Positions 1 to 7,974 of a stretch of DNA of 8,903 bases are shown in pieces. Position 1 is the first letter of the stretch, and every line of letters begins with the position of its first letter. The translations under genes were made by a program, and so were the position numbers. The notes under the pieces were generated by a model that was not told where the DNA came from, did not search any database, and worked only from the letters and a program-made list of their open reading frames with translations. Source of the stretch: Kiritimatiellia bacterium. Its GTDB lineage: Bacteria; Verrucomicrobiota; Kiritimatiellia; RFP12; UBA1067. Location of the stretch: assembly GCA_017936245.1 (NCBI GenBank), contig JAGBFY010000149.1, positions 1 to 8,903 of the forward strand, in the 5' to 3' direction.

Positions 1-1601
1 AACTGCTCAACAGGCGCATCGAAAGCGAAAAGCATTATGGACAGGTGCCCGAATACGGCGTAGGGACGCGTCCCTCGGCGTGCTACCTTCAGAACAAGGG
101 GGAGATTCCTGGCGTTCTTCTTGATTTCGGCCGTGAACTCCATGGCGGCGTTCAGATCGGTACGGGATGGGATTCCCTTGGGATGAGGTTGCGCGTCAGG
201 TTCGGCGAATCCGTTGCCGAGGCAATGAGCGATATCGGTGAGAAGGGCGCCACAAACGATCATGCGATGCGTGACAACGTTGTAGGGGCACCGCCGCTTG
301 GGACGATTGAAATCGGCAACAGCGGATTCAGGTTCGTCCGGATAGATCTTGTGACGCCTGGGTCGATCAGTCTTCATTTCGTCCGGGCTGTCGAGCTGAT
401 GCGTCCGATGATGAAAAAGGGTTTTTTCAAGTGTTCCGACGAGCGTCTCAACCGTATTTGGGACACGGCGCTCCGCACTGTGCATCTGTGCTGTCAGGAC
501 TATCTCTGGGACGGGATCAAACGTGACCGGCTCGTCTGGATGGGAGACATGCATCCTGAGACGATGGCGATACTGAATGTGTTCGGGGCGGATCCCATAC
601 TCCCCGAGTCTCTCGATTTCATGGCGGCGATCACAAAGCCGGATGAATGGATGAACAATATGGGGCCTTACACGCTTTGGTGGATCCGCAATGTCGCCGA
701 GTGGTACCGTTTCACGGGGGACAAAGAATATATCGGCAAGCATCATGCCTACATCAAGGCTACTTTTGACAATCTTGAGAAATACATAACGCCGTCCAAC
801 ACTCTTGAGGGGATACGTAAGCCCTTTTTGGATTGGCCGACGAAACACAATCCGCCGGCGGTTCATTCGGGAATGCAGGCGCTGGCGCTCATGACCTGGC
901 GGGAGGGGGCGTTTCTTGCGGATGCGCTTGGGGATGCCGATTTCGCCGCAAGATGCCGCAGAACGGTTTCTCGGCTGGAGACGCAGAGCGGAAAGCTTGA
1001 GCCGCATGGATCAAAGCAGGCCGCCGCACTGTTGGCACTGTCAGGATTGCGTGAGCCGAAGGAAATGTTCGACTCGGTGCTTGGAGTGAACGGAGTGCAT
1101 GGAATGTCCACCTTCTACGGATATTATATGATCGAGGCGATGAGTGCGGCGGGCAGGGATGGTTTTGCGCTTGATTCCGTACGGGATTACTGGGGGGCGA
1201 TGCTTGATGTCGGGGCGACGAGCTTCTGGGAGGATTTCAATGTCAACTGGACGAACAACTGCTTCCGGATCGACCAGATGCCTGTTTCCGGCAAGAAGGA
1301 CGTGCATGGAGATTATGGCGAGTTCTGCTATCCGGGCTTCCGCCACTCGCTGTGTCACGGCTGGAGCTGCGGACCGGTTCAGTGGTGCGTCAACAACATT
1401 CTTGGCATACGTCCTTTGTCGCCTGGCTGCCGCCGTGTGGAGGTTGATCCTTTTCTGGGCGATCTGGAATGGGCCGAAGGTGCGATGGCGCTTCCGGACG
1501 GAAATGCGGTTGTCGTGAAGCTTCACAGGCGGAAGGACAATACGGTTGAGGTAAAGATCGATGCACCCGACTGGGTCGAGGTCGTTCGTAAACGAAGGTG
1601 A
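1..1601 (+). CDS. GH78-like alpha-L-rhamnosidase family protein, 5' truncated
   Basis: The reading frame is already open at the first complete codon (base 3) and ends with TGA at 1599-1601, so the true start lies upstream; the GTG at 45 is only an internal valine codon. Counting from base 3, about 532 residues are visible. A beta-rich part carries DFGRELHGGVQI (about 41-52) and GFRFVRI (about 108-114), both typical of the strands preceding the GH78 catalytic domain. An (alpha/alpha)6 barrel follows, with WDGIKRDRLVWMGD (169-182) in the place of the family's catalytic D-C-P-x-R-x-E-R-x-G-W-x-G-D segment, ATSFWED (405-411; Glu410 is the likely general base), and SLCHGWSCGP. A C-terminal beta domain contains DPFLGDLEWAEG. 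GH78 enzymes release alpha-L-rhamnose with inversion. Here the usual acidic Glu is replaced by Asp175, so another substrate is possible. Signal peptide and location cannot be judged. It probably leads the operon continuing into the next two genes. Confidence 0.85.
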   Translation, partial: LLNRRIESEKHYGQVPEYGVGTRPSACYLQNKGEIPGVLLDFGRELHGGVQIGTGWDSLGMRLRVRFGESVAEAMSDIGEKGATNDHAMRDNVVGAPPLGTIEIGNSGFRFVRIDLVTPGSISLHFVRAVELMRPMMKKGFFKCSDERLNRIWDTALRTVHLCCQDYLWDGIKRDRLVWMGDMHPETMAILNVFGADPILPESLDFMAAITKPDEWMNNMGPYTLWWIRNVAEWYRFTGDKEYIGKHHAYIKATFDNLEKYITPSNTLEGIRKPFLDWPTKHNPPAVHSGMQALALMTWREGAFLADALGDADFAARCRRTVSRLETQSGKLEPHGSKQAAALLALSGLREPKEMFDSVLGVNGVHGMSTFYGYYMIEAMSAAGRDGFALDSVRDYWGAMLDVGATSFWEDFNVNWTNNCFRIDQMPVSGKKDVHGDYGEFCYPGFRHSLCHGWSCGPVQWCVNNILGIRPLSPGCRRVEVDPFLGDLEWAEGAMALPDGNAVVVKLHRRKDNTVEVKIDAPDWVEVVRKRR

Positions 1602-1655
1602 TTTTGATGGAATAAGTGATGGCTTAAATGCGGTAATGCTAATCAAGTTCAAAAA

Positions 1656-1663
1656 GAGAGGAA
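1656..1663 (+). promoter_or_regulatory. Ribosome binding site of the large repeat protein
   Basis: A purine-rich GAGAGGAA lies seven bases before the ATG at 1671 and fixes that start. The surrounding 69-base spacer (1602-1670) is AT-rich and shows neither a terminator hairpin nor a convincing promoter, which favours read-through from the rhamnosidase gene. Confidence 0.6.
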
Positions 1664-1670
1664 TATCAGA

Positions 1671-4600
1671 ATGAGAATGAATGTTTTTCGTTTGGGCGGT
1701 TTTTGTGCGGCACTGTTGACCGGTGCGGCTGTCGATTGTGCAGCGGCGGATCCCGTCACGGTGAACGTGGAGTCCGGCGATGATGTCGATATTGAAGATG
1801 CCGTCGTTCTTGAGACTCTGATCTCCTCGGACGCCGATCTGGTGAAGACCGGAGGAGGAAGGCTTGTCATCGGTTGCTCTCTGAAAGGCTACAAGGGTGA
1901 GATTCGCGTGGAGCAGGGATATCTGCTGGCCACCAACAATGCGGCATTCGGCGATACGGACAAAGGTACGGTTGTCTCGTCAGGTGCGACATTGGAGTTC
2001 AAACAAGACACCGATGCCCTGCTTTTTGGGAAGGAACAGTTCACTGTTTCCGGTATCGGTGTGGACGGATGCGGTGCTTTACGCCATGTCGGAACGGTGA
2101 AGGACCAGTGGCGTGCCGTGTTTGAAAGGATCACGCTTGCCGGTGATACGCGTTTCGGTGCTGTCCCCAAGAGTGACGGAAGTTACCGCCGTTGGGATAT
2201 TCGCGGCGCTCAGGGCGTGCTTGATATGCAGGGGCATGATCTTGAGATCGTCGGAACCTTTGGGTTGGCGGGGGTGACCGTCAACAATCCCGGTAACATT
2301 ACGGTTTCAGGGGCGAAGTCTCAGCTTTGCTTCGAGGGTGTGAACGTAAGGATGAACGGTTCCTCCGAAAATACGATTACGTTGCGGGAAGGGACGATAT
2401 TTTCGTCCCAGTCGTTCGGACCTGCCTTGAAATGGAGCGTTGTGATAGACGGCGCGACTCTTCTTGAGCAGAACTCCACCGGCCGCTACCAGGATCGCAC
2501 GAGGATAGACGGGCCCGTCACGATAACGGAGAAAGGGGCGAAGTTCAAGGTCTTCACTCCTGGCGGACATTGGTCGTTTGGCGGCGCTGTGACCGCAAAC
2601 GGACCGATATACGCAGATGGGTCGGTCAATGTGGATGTCGTTCTTATGTGCGTGGACAATGACATCGGCAAAAGAATGGCGGATTATCAGACGATGCGTG
2701 CCAAAGCGGACCATTCCATGCTGAATTCTCAGTTGAGGATAAGGCTTCATGCAGTTCCTGATTCCGACGGGGCGATGTTGGAATATGTCGAGGATTTCAT
2801 GGACGAGAGGTTCGATTTGGATATGGCCGGGACTGCCGAGGTGGCCTTGACGGGGAATATGGACGGAATACAGTACCGTCAGATGGATGCACACGTGAAA
2901 ATCGGGTCGGCGGACAAGGTCCACAGGTTCAAGGATCTGATCGTGACTGGGGATTCCACGCTCGACTTCGACAACGCCGGAAGCATTGACATCCACACTA
3001 ATGCAGTGAATGTAGGCGCACTGTATCCCGCTGTCGCAAGGATGCGCATCTCCAATACGTCACTGGTGACAAACTGGACCGACAGGCCTCGCAAAGGTTC
3101 AAGGGACATAAATATCGGACCTGTCAGAAAAATGAACAATGACGGTTATGCGATTTCGGGTTACTACAAGGGTAGGGGCATCCTTGAGATATGCGATGGG
3201 GCTGTGGTGAGCAACGTTGTCAATATCGGATATGTTGATACCGAAAACGACAGGGCCAAAAACTGCATGTGCCACGGCTCTCTGTTTGTTCGGGGTGGGG
3301 TGTTCGATATGGTGAGAATCGCGGACAACAAGGATTACACCTACAATCGCCTGGGGGGCACAGGCAGCGGATATATGGAGATATCCGGCGGAAAGACGAG
3401 CATAGGCGGAACGTTTTATCCGGCAAGCGGAAGAATGGGGCGTGGATTGTGGTACCAGAAGGGTGGCGAGGTGCGCATCCCGTACAGTAGCATTATTTTC
3501 GGGCAATATTCAAGGTCTGACTATCCTTCCAAAGGGGTTTATTATCAGACAGGGGGTGTCATGGAGAGTTTCAGTGGATTCATTTTCGGAAAGACGCTGT
3601 ATGACTCTGCGAATGCAGGAAACCAAGACCAGTTTACTGTTGCCGGCGGCGAAATGTCGGTGAACAGCGGCATTGATCTCGCCGGTGCGCCGGAAGCAAA
3701 AACCATCGTCAATCTCAACGGCGGCACGCTCAAGGCGATGTTCATGCAGACGCTCACGAACGAAAACCAGACGATCATCGGAACCGGCGCCAATGTTCCG
3801 CTTGCCAATACATATGCATGGATAAATCTCAACGGAGGCGTATATTCGTACTTGCATCGCACCGATAAGCTTACGGACAAAGAAGCGTACAAGTCAAAGA
3901 GTTTCTTCTACGGTGATCCCGAGAGGATGCGTCTCACGGCCTACGCGGGCGGGGCTGTGCTTGACACCGCCGGCCACGAGCGCAATCTCAATCATTCGAT
4001 CACGGCTCCAAGCGGCAAAGGTCTTGTTTCGCTTGCCTTGCCGGAAGGTGTTACGATCACCGACTGGATGTATGTGGGCGCTCCATACATTGAAATCGAG
4101 GGTGACGGCTCGGGGGCTTCCGCTGTCGCAGAGTTTGATTCGGTTAATGGGCGTATCACCGGATTTACCGTGACCTCTCCCGGCAACGATTACACGGAAA
4201 TATCCGCCAAACTCACAAGAGGCGGCTACACCAATGAAATTCCGTTGGTATGCACACTTGGAAATGTCGCTTCCGGAGGCTTGACGAAGCGGGGTGAAGG
4301 AACGTTGAATCTCAATGCGGCCAATACGTATGGTGGCGTTACCCGTGTTGACGGCGGTACGCTCAAGGCAGTACACCCCGATTCAATTCCGGCGGACAGC
4401 GGCATCGTTGTTTCGGGAGGAACGTTGGATGCCGGCGGCTTTGAGAAGTCCTACGGGGCGATTTCCGCCACTTCCGGAACGTTGCAGAACGCCGCCGGGA
4501 CGTTCACGTCATTCGTGAAGACGGGGGACGGGGCGTTCCTGTTTGATGCGCCGCTTTCAGGAGATGTCCCCCTTGAGGTCAGGGAGGGAACTCTAATATT

Positions 4601-5495
4601 GCCGGTGACTGCGCCCGGTCTCGTATGCGGCGAGAAGATATATGCATCGGGAGCGCCCACGACCGAATACAATGTGGGGGTCCCTTTGTCGAACCTCGGC
4701 GTGGAGCTTGAACCGGCCATTGCGTACAACCTTACAAGTTCTGGATATTTTTCCGAACACCATTACGTGTCGTATTCCGGATACGTGTGGAACCGCAGCG
4801 AAACGAACGAGACATGGACCTTTGCCTATGCCTTCGACGACAAACTGAAGCTTTTCATAAACGGGAAGGAGCTTGCGGAGAAAAATGCGGGTGGAAGCTG
4901 GGGGACGTTGCATCTTGTGGGCGCAACGCTTGCTCCAGGCGCGAACTCCATACTGATACAGCTTTATAATGCCGTTGGATCGGGAGGGGGCATAGAGCCG
5001 TCCTGGGTGACCGGTTGCATAAACTGGACCGCCGATCATGTAGGCCTTGTGTACAATCCCAACGGCGGCGATTCGACGAACGGACTCGACTATGTGCACA
5101 TGGCGGATCCGGGGGACGGTTCGCTGTTCACGACGCATCCCTACGACGGTTCCACCATCCCGTCGTTCAGCTCACTCAAGATGTGGCCGGGAACTACGCT
5201 TGACGTGTGCGGCGGTGTTTATCCGTTCGACCGTGAGCTGAAGGTTGACAAAGAGGTCTTCTCCAACCCGATACAGATTATCGGCGGCATCGCTTTCCTT
5301 GAAGGTGCATCGGTTGATGTCGCTGACATCGAGACTTTCGACCGAGGTCAGGGTGCGCGTACGATACTTGAGACCACCGGCGGCGTCTCGGGAAGGCTGC
5401 CGGAACTCGATTGCGCGTGGAGACTGCGCGTGTCGGCTGACGGCAGAAACCTTGAACTGCTTCCGCGCCGCGGAACCTCGCTCGTTATCCGGTAG
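1671..5495 (+). CDS. Large secreted autotransporter-type beta-strand repeat protein with PA14-like module
   Basis: This 1274-residue protein begins with a signal peptide (two Arg, a hydrophobic core, likely cleavage after CAA near residue 25). Most of the rest is Gly-, Asn- and Thr-rich beta-strand sequence of the kind that folds as a beta-helix. Three segments resemble autotransporter-associated strand repeats: about 57-93 (begins LVKTGGGRLVIG), 869-902 (GGLTKRGEGTLNLN, then NTYGGVTRVDGGTL) and 948-977 (FVKTGDGAF, then VREGTL). Residues 503-735 form an array of G-G rungs. Residues 805-842 hold a GDGSGA/GNDY motif. Residues about 1003-1130 look like a PA14 or related jelly-roll carbohydrate-binding module (FAYAFDDKLKLFING). 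I see no C-terminal outer-membrane barrel, no PEP-CTERM tail and no lipobox. It is probably an extracellular or surface glycan-binding scaffold working with the flanking hydrolases; no catalytic motif was recognised. A polysaccharide lyase-like beta-helix is a less likely alternative. Confidence 0.8.
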   Translation: MRMNVFRLGGFCAALLTGAAVDCAAADPVTVNVESGDDVDIEDAVVLETLISSDADLVKTGGGRLVIGCSLKGYKGEIRVEQGYLLATNNAAFGDTDKGTVVSSGATLEFKQDTDALLFGKEQFTVSGIGVDGCGALRHVGTVKDQWRAVFERITLAGDTRFGAVPKSDGSYRRWDIRGAQGVLDMQGHDLEIVGTFGLAGVTVNNPGNITVSGAKSQLCFEGVNVRMNGSSENTITLREGTIFSSQSFGPALKWSVVIDGATLLEQNSTGRYQDRTRIDGPVTITEKGAKFKVFTPGGHWSFGGAVTANGPIYADGSVNVDVVLMCVDNDIGKRMADYQTMRAKADHSMLNSQLRIRLHAVPDSDGAMLEYVEDFMDERFDLDMAGTAEVALTGNMDGIQYRQMDAHVKIGSADKVHRFKDLIVTGDSTLDFDNAGSIDIHTNAVNVGALYPAVARMRISNTSLVTNWTDRPRKGSRDINIGPVRKMNNDGYAISGYYKGRGILEICDGAVVSNVVNIGYVDTENDRAKNCMCHGSLFVRGGVFDMVRIADNKDYTYNRLGGTGSGYMEISGGKTSIGGTFYPASGRMGRGLWYQKGGEVRIPYSSIIFGQYSRSDYPSKGVYYQTGGVMESFSGFIFGKTLYDSANAGNQDQFTVAGGEMSVNSGIDLAGAPEAKTIVNLNGGTLKAMFMQTLTNENQTIIGTGANVPLANTYAWINLNGGVYSYLHRTDKLTDKEAYKSKSFFYGDPERMRLTAYAGGAVLDTAGHERNLNHSITAPSGKGLVSLALPEGVTITDWMYVGAPYIEIEGDGSGASAVAEFDSVNGRITGFTVTSPGNDYTEISAKLTRGGYTNEIPLVCTLGNVASGGLTKRGEGTLNLNAANTYGGVTRVDGGTLKAVHPDSIPADSGIVVSGGTLDAGGFEKSYGAISATSGTLQNAAGTFTSFVKTGDGAFLFDAPLSGDVPLEVREGTLILPVTAPGLVCGEKIYASGAPTTEYNVGVPLSNLGVELEPAIAYNLTSSGYFSEHHYVSYSGYVWNRSETNETWTFAYAFDDKLKLFINGKELAEKNAGGSWGTLHLVGATLAPGANSILIQLYNAVGSGGGIEPSWVTGCINWTADHVGLVYNPNGGDSTNGLDYVHMADPGDGSLFTTHPYDGSTIPSFSSLKMWPGTTLDVCGGVYPFDRELKVDKEVFSNPIQIIGGIAFLEGASVDVADIETFDRGQGARTILETTGGVSGRLPELDCAWRLRVSADGRNLELLPRRGTSLVIR
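3177..3866 (+). repeat. Array of about eight degenerate G-G beta-helix rungs within the large secreted protein
   Basis: Eight in-frame copies of a loose pattern (Gly, four or five mostly hydrophobic or aromatic residues, then G-G or D-G, then alternating hydrophobics, often ending in I-G or F-G) start at residues 503, 536, 567, 592, 622, 653, 678 and 716. Example cores are GILEICDGAV, GSLFVRGGVF, GYMEISGGKT, GLWYQKGGEV, GVYYQTGGVM, QFTVAGGEM, TIVNLNGGTL and AWINLNGGVY. Spacing is 25-38 residues. The copies resemble the T5SS/PEP-CTERM-associated repeat class and are expected to stack as beta-helix turns. The DNA copies are diverged, so this is a protein-level repeat and not a recent tandem duplication. 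Confidence 0.6.
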
Positions 5496-5502
5496 GAAAG
5501 TT

Positions 5503-5506
5503 GAGG
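5503..5506 (+). promoter_or_regulatory. Ribosome binding site deciding the start of the clan GH-A hydrolase
   Basis: GAGG sits eight bases before the ATG at 5515, inside the 19-base gap after the previous stop. It selects this ATG over the open in-frame sequence reaching back to 5245, which overlaps the preceding gene and would bury the signal peptide. Confidence 0.6.
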
Positions 5507-5514
5507 ATGATGTC

Positions 5515-7887
5515 ATGAAAAAGTGTTTTTCTTTTGCGGCTTCAGCATGCGCTGTTCTGTTGTCTTTGCCGGTCTGCGCTTCCGATATACGTCTTGCCCC
5601 GATGGGACGTATCATTGTGAATGACGCGGATGTCACCATGTCGCCGATAGTGTACTACCCTGGATGGACAGGGCGGGATGCGCGCGGAGGGTACCGTCCG
5701 GAGAAGGATGGTTCGCGTCGTTGGCGGATCGGCGGCAAGGAGTATTCGACAAGTTCCGGCGTCACCAATTTCACCGGTGTGACAAAGGCCGTTCAAGCCG
5801 CCGATGGAGCGCTTGACGTTAATGTGAAAATGGAGGTGGCCGTCACCAATACTATGCTTTTGGGGGCTAGTTTTGCCGTTCGTCTCCCGTGCGCCCGATA
5901 TGCGGGGGGCGGTTTTTCCGTCAATGGCGGAAAGATGCGCGATTTTGCCAAGGTCTATGACCGGAAGCGCGGATTCAAGGTGTTTCGCGGTAAGGCGGAT
6001 AGCATTGCTTTCTGCGACGCCGGCGGAAAAGAAACGATGCGGCTTGAGTTTCCTGTGCCGACCGATTGCCACATCCAGGACAATCGCGAGTGGGGAGGGG
6101 ACAATCCCTGTTTTGCGATGCGCATATTCTTCCCTGGACTCGGCGGTACGAAAATGGTGAAACGAGGTGAGTCCTATGCCATCGCCTTCAAACTGCGTCT
6201 TCCGAAGGTGATAAGGTTCTCGTCGGAAGAATTCGTCATTCGAGAAGGAGACGAGTGGATGCGTGTCGAGGCGAAGACCGCTATGACGCCCGGTTCTCCG
6301 CTTGACTTCTCGAAGATGGGGTTTCATGACGCTCCGGCCGGGAAACACGGTTGGCTGGTTGTGAGAAACGGCCATTTCGAGTTTGAGAATCTGCCTGGGG
6401 TCAGACAGCGTTTCTATGGCGTGAACTTTGTCGGAGAGGCGAACTATCCGCCGGCGAAGGATGCCGACAGATATGTCGCAAATCTTGCGCGGATAGGCTA
6501 CAACGCTGTGCGCTTCCACCACCATGACCATGGACTCTCGCGCGGCATGGACGGCAAGCTTGATCCGAAGACGATGGAGAAGTTCGATGCGATGGTGGCG
6601 GCATGCATCAAATACGGCATTTACATGACAACCGACCTTTATGTGTCCCGCAGGGTTAAGTACCGCGATATGGGGATAGACAAACCCGGTACGGCGGATA
6701 TGCGCGAGTTCAAGACCCTTGTCGAGACGCATGAAGGGGCGTATCAGAACTTTCTGCGGTATTCCAAGGCGTTTCTCGAGCATGTGAATCCTCATACGGG
6801 ACGCCGTTATGCTGATGAACCCGCCATGCCTCTCTATTCACTGGTGAACGAGGGGAATAACAACGACCGTCTGACCGTGGAGAACGAGCGCAACTTCGCG
6901 CGCCGTGTCACAAAATGGCTGAGGGAGGATGTTAAGACGCGTATTCTGCTTACAAACATGAACAATTACTTCTACCCTGAGGAGTACGACGATGTCCGTG
7001 CAAATGAATATGATTACCTGGATGACCATTTCTACTGCGACCATCCGCATTTTTTGGAAACGAAATGGCGGTTGCCTAGCGTTCTGCCGAACGAAAATCC
7101 GATAAGGAGGGAAGGTCGCGGCATATACAAAACGCTTCGTTTCCGCAACCGGATAGCCAAGGCGATGCCGTTTGTGATCACCGAATACAACTATTCAGGG
7201 CCGGGAGCCTACAGAAGTCTTGGCGGCATTCAGACAGGCGCTGTCGCGGCGAGAGAGGATATGGACGGGCTCTGGCGTTTTGCGTGGAGTCATGGGGTGA
7301 AGGGTGTATATGGTCCGAAGCCGATGACATATTTCGATATGAGCGGCGATCCGCTGTCTCTTGCCGGTGAGCGCGCGTCGCTGTGCCTTTTCATGCGAGG
7401 GGATCTGAAGGCGAATGATGCGTCCGCACTTGTGGAGAACCGCAAGACAGGCGGTTTGCGCATAGTTACCGATAACACCTGTGGGGGATTCGAGGAAGGC
7501 GGTCTGGTCGAGGCCGGCGTCCTCAGGGCGAAACTTGATGGGGCGGCCACTGTGTGGGTGAGTTCGTTGGACAACAAGCCGCTCAAGGAGTCGCGTCGCA
7601 TTCTCCTCACCCATCTTACGGATGTCCAGAACTCGGAGATCACCTATGCTGACAGTTCACGCAAAGAACTTCTTCGCTGGGGCGGCATGCCGCATCTCAT
7701 GAGGAAGGGGAAGGCCGATGTATTGCTCGATGTCGTATCTGGAGAATGGAAGGTGTACGCCCTTGACTGTGCCGGTAACCGCAGGGGGGAGGTTCCTTGC
7801 AGATATGCGGATGGTTGCCTTGGCTTCACGGCGGATATCGCTCGCGATTCCGCAAACGCAACGTTCCTGTACGAGCTTGAACGGTAA
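5515..7887 (+). CDS. Secreted clan GH-A (GH5-like) glycoside hydrolase
   Basis: This 790-residue protein has a clear signal peptide (MKKCFSFAASACAVLLSLPV, cleavage near CAS-D at about 22-24). Residues about 25-270 are a beta-rich N-terminal region of unknown family. A linker with DAPAGKHGW (272-280) leads into a TIM barrel starting at RFYGVNF (299-305). Visible barrel motifs are RFHHHDHG (333-340, strand 2), LVNEGNN (443-449; Asn445-Glu446 is the likely acid/base at strand 4), DDHFYCDH (503-510, the His/Tyr strand 6 position) and ITEYNYSG (Glu557 is the likely nucleophile at strand 7). The 111-residue gap between the glutamates fits clan GH-A, which retains anomeric configuration. A C-terminal beta domain (about 670-790) carries VWVSSLDNKPL and ILLTHLTDVQN. 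It starts 19 bases after the repeat protein, so co-transcription is likely. Family and substrate are not determinable; an endo- or exo-acting beta-glycosidase is expected. Confidence 0.85.
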   Translation: MKKCFSFAASACAVLLSLPVCASDIRLAPMGRIIVNDADVTMSPIVYYPGWTGRDARGGYRPEKDGSRRWRIGGKEYSTSSGVTNFTGVTKAVQAADGALDVNVKMEVAVTNTMLLGASFAVRLPCARYAGGGFSVNGGKMRDFAKVYDRKRGFKVFRGKADSIAFCDAGGKETMRLEFPVPTDCHIQDNREWGGDNPCFAMRIFFPGLGGTKMVKRGESYAIAFKLRLPKVIRFSSEEFVIREGDEWMRVEAKTAMTPGSPLDFSKMGFHDAPAGKHGWLVVRNGHFEFENLPGVRQRFYGVNFVGEANYPPAKDADRYVANLARIGYNAVRFHHHDHGLSRGMDGKLDPKTMEKFDAMVAACIKYGIYMTTDLYVSRRVKYRDMGIDKPGTADMREFKTLVETHEGAYQNFLRYSKAFLEHVNPHTGRRYADEPAMPLYSLVNEGNNNDRLTVENERNFARRVTKWLREDVKTRILLTNMNNYFYPEEYDDVRANEYDYLDDHFYCDHPHFLETKWRLPSVLPNENPIRREGRGIYKTLRFRNRIAKAMPFVITEYNYSGPGAYRSLGGIQTGAVAAREDMDGLWRFAWSHGVKGVYGPKPMTYFDMSGDPLSLAGERASLCLFMRGDLKANDASALVENRKTGGLRIVTDNTCGGFEEGGLVEAGVLRAKLDGAATVWVSSLDNKPLKESRRILLTHLTDVQNSEITYADSSRKELLRWGGMPHLMRKGKADVLLDVVSGEWKVYALDCAGNRRGEVPCRYADGCLGFTADIARDSANATFLYELER

Positions 7888-7974
7888 GGCCGCCAGGTGC
7901 TGTTGTATGTTCCATTTTTTATGGTTGCAGGATAGTGAAAGTCTGTTGATTTTGCTCCACCATGTGGCGGGATT

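Noticed and set aside
45..1601. GTG at 45 as the start of the GH78-like gene
   Set aside because: The frame is open before it to the window edge and no ribosome site precedes it; the N-terminal part of the family is missing, so the gene continues upstream.
1041..1652. Antisense open frame of about 203 codons opposite the GH78-like gene
   Set aside because: It has no recognisable motif and lies opposite conserved GH78 sequence, so it is a shadow frame.
2307..2996. Antisense open frame of about 229 codons opposite the repeat gene
   Set aside because: It shows no motif and has shadow-type composition; the sense frame continues through it without a break.
5245..5514. In-frame upstream extension of the clan GH-A hydrolase
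   Set aside because: It overlaps the end of the repeat gene by 251 bases and would bury a clear signal peptide. GAGG and ATG at 5515 give a better start.
5515..5586. Lipoprotein signal (LPVC) in the clan GH-A hydrolase
   Set aside because: The residue before Cys is Val, not Gly, Ala or Ser as in a lipobox; ordinary signal peptidase I cleavage nearby fits better.
5542..6795. Long antisense open frame (about 417 codons) opposite the clan GH-A gene
   Set aside because: Its composition is His-, Arg- and Ile-rich with no domain or motif, as expected of a mirror frame in GC-rich coding DNA. The sense frame has catalytic motifs and a signal peptide.
7912..7924. CCAT-TTTTT-ATGG as a terminator after the clan GH-A gene
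   Set aside because: The stem is only four base pairs and the T-run forms the loop instead of following the stem, so it does not fit an intrinsic terminator.
7957..7967. CCAC-CAT-GTGG inverted repeat upstream of the candidate -10 as an operator
   Set aside because: Arms of four bases are expected by chance at this length; there is no second copy and no regulator gene in the window.
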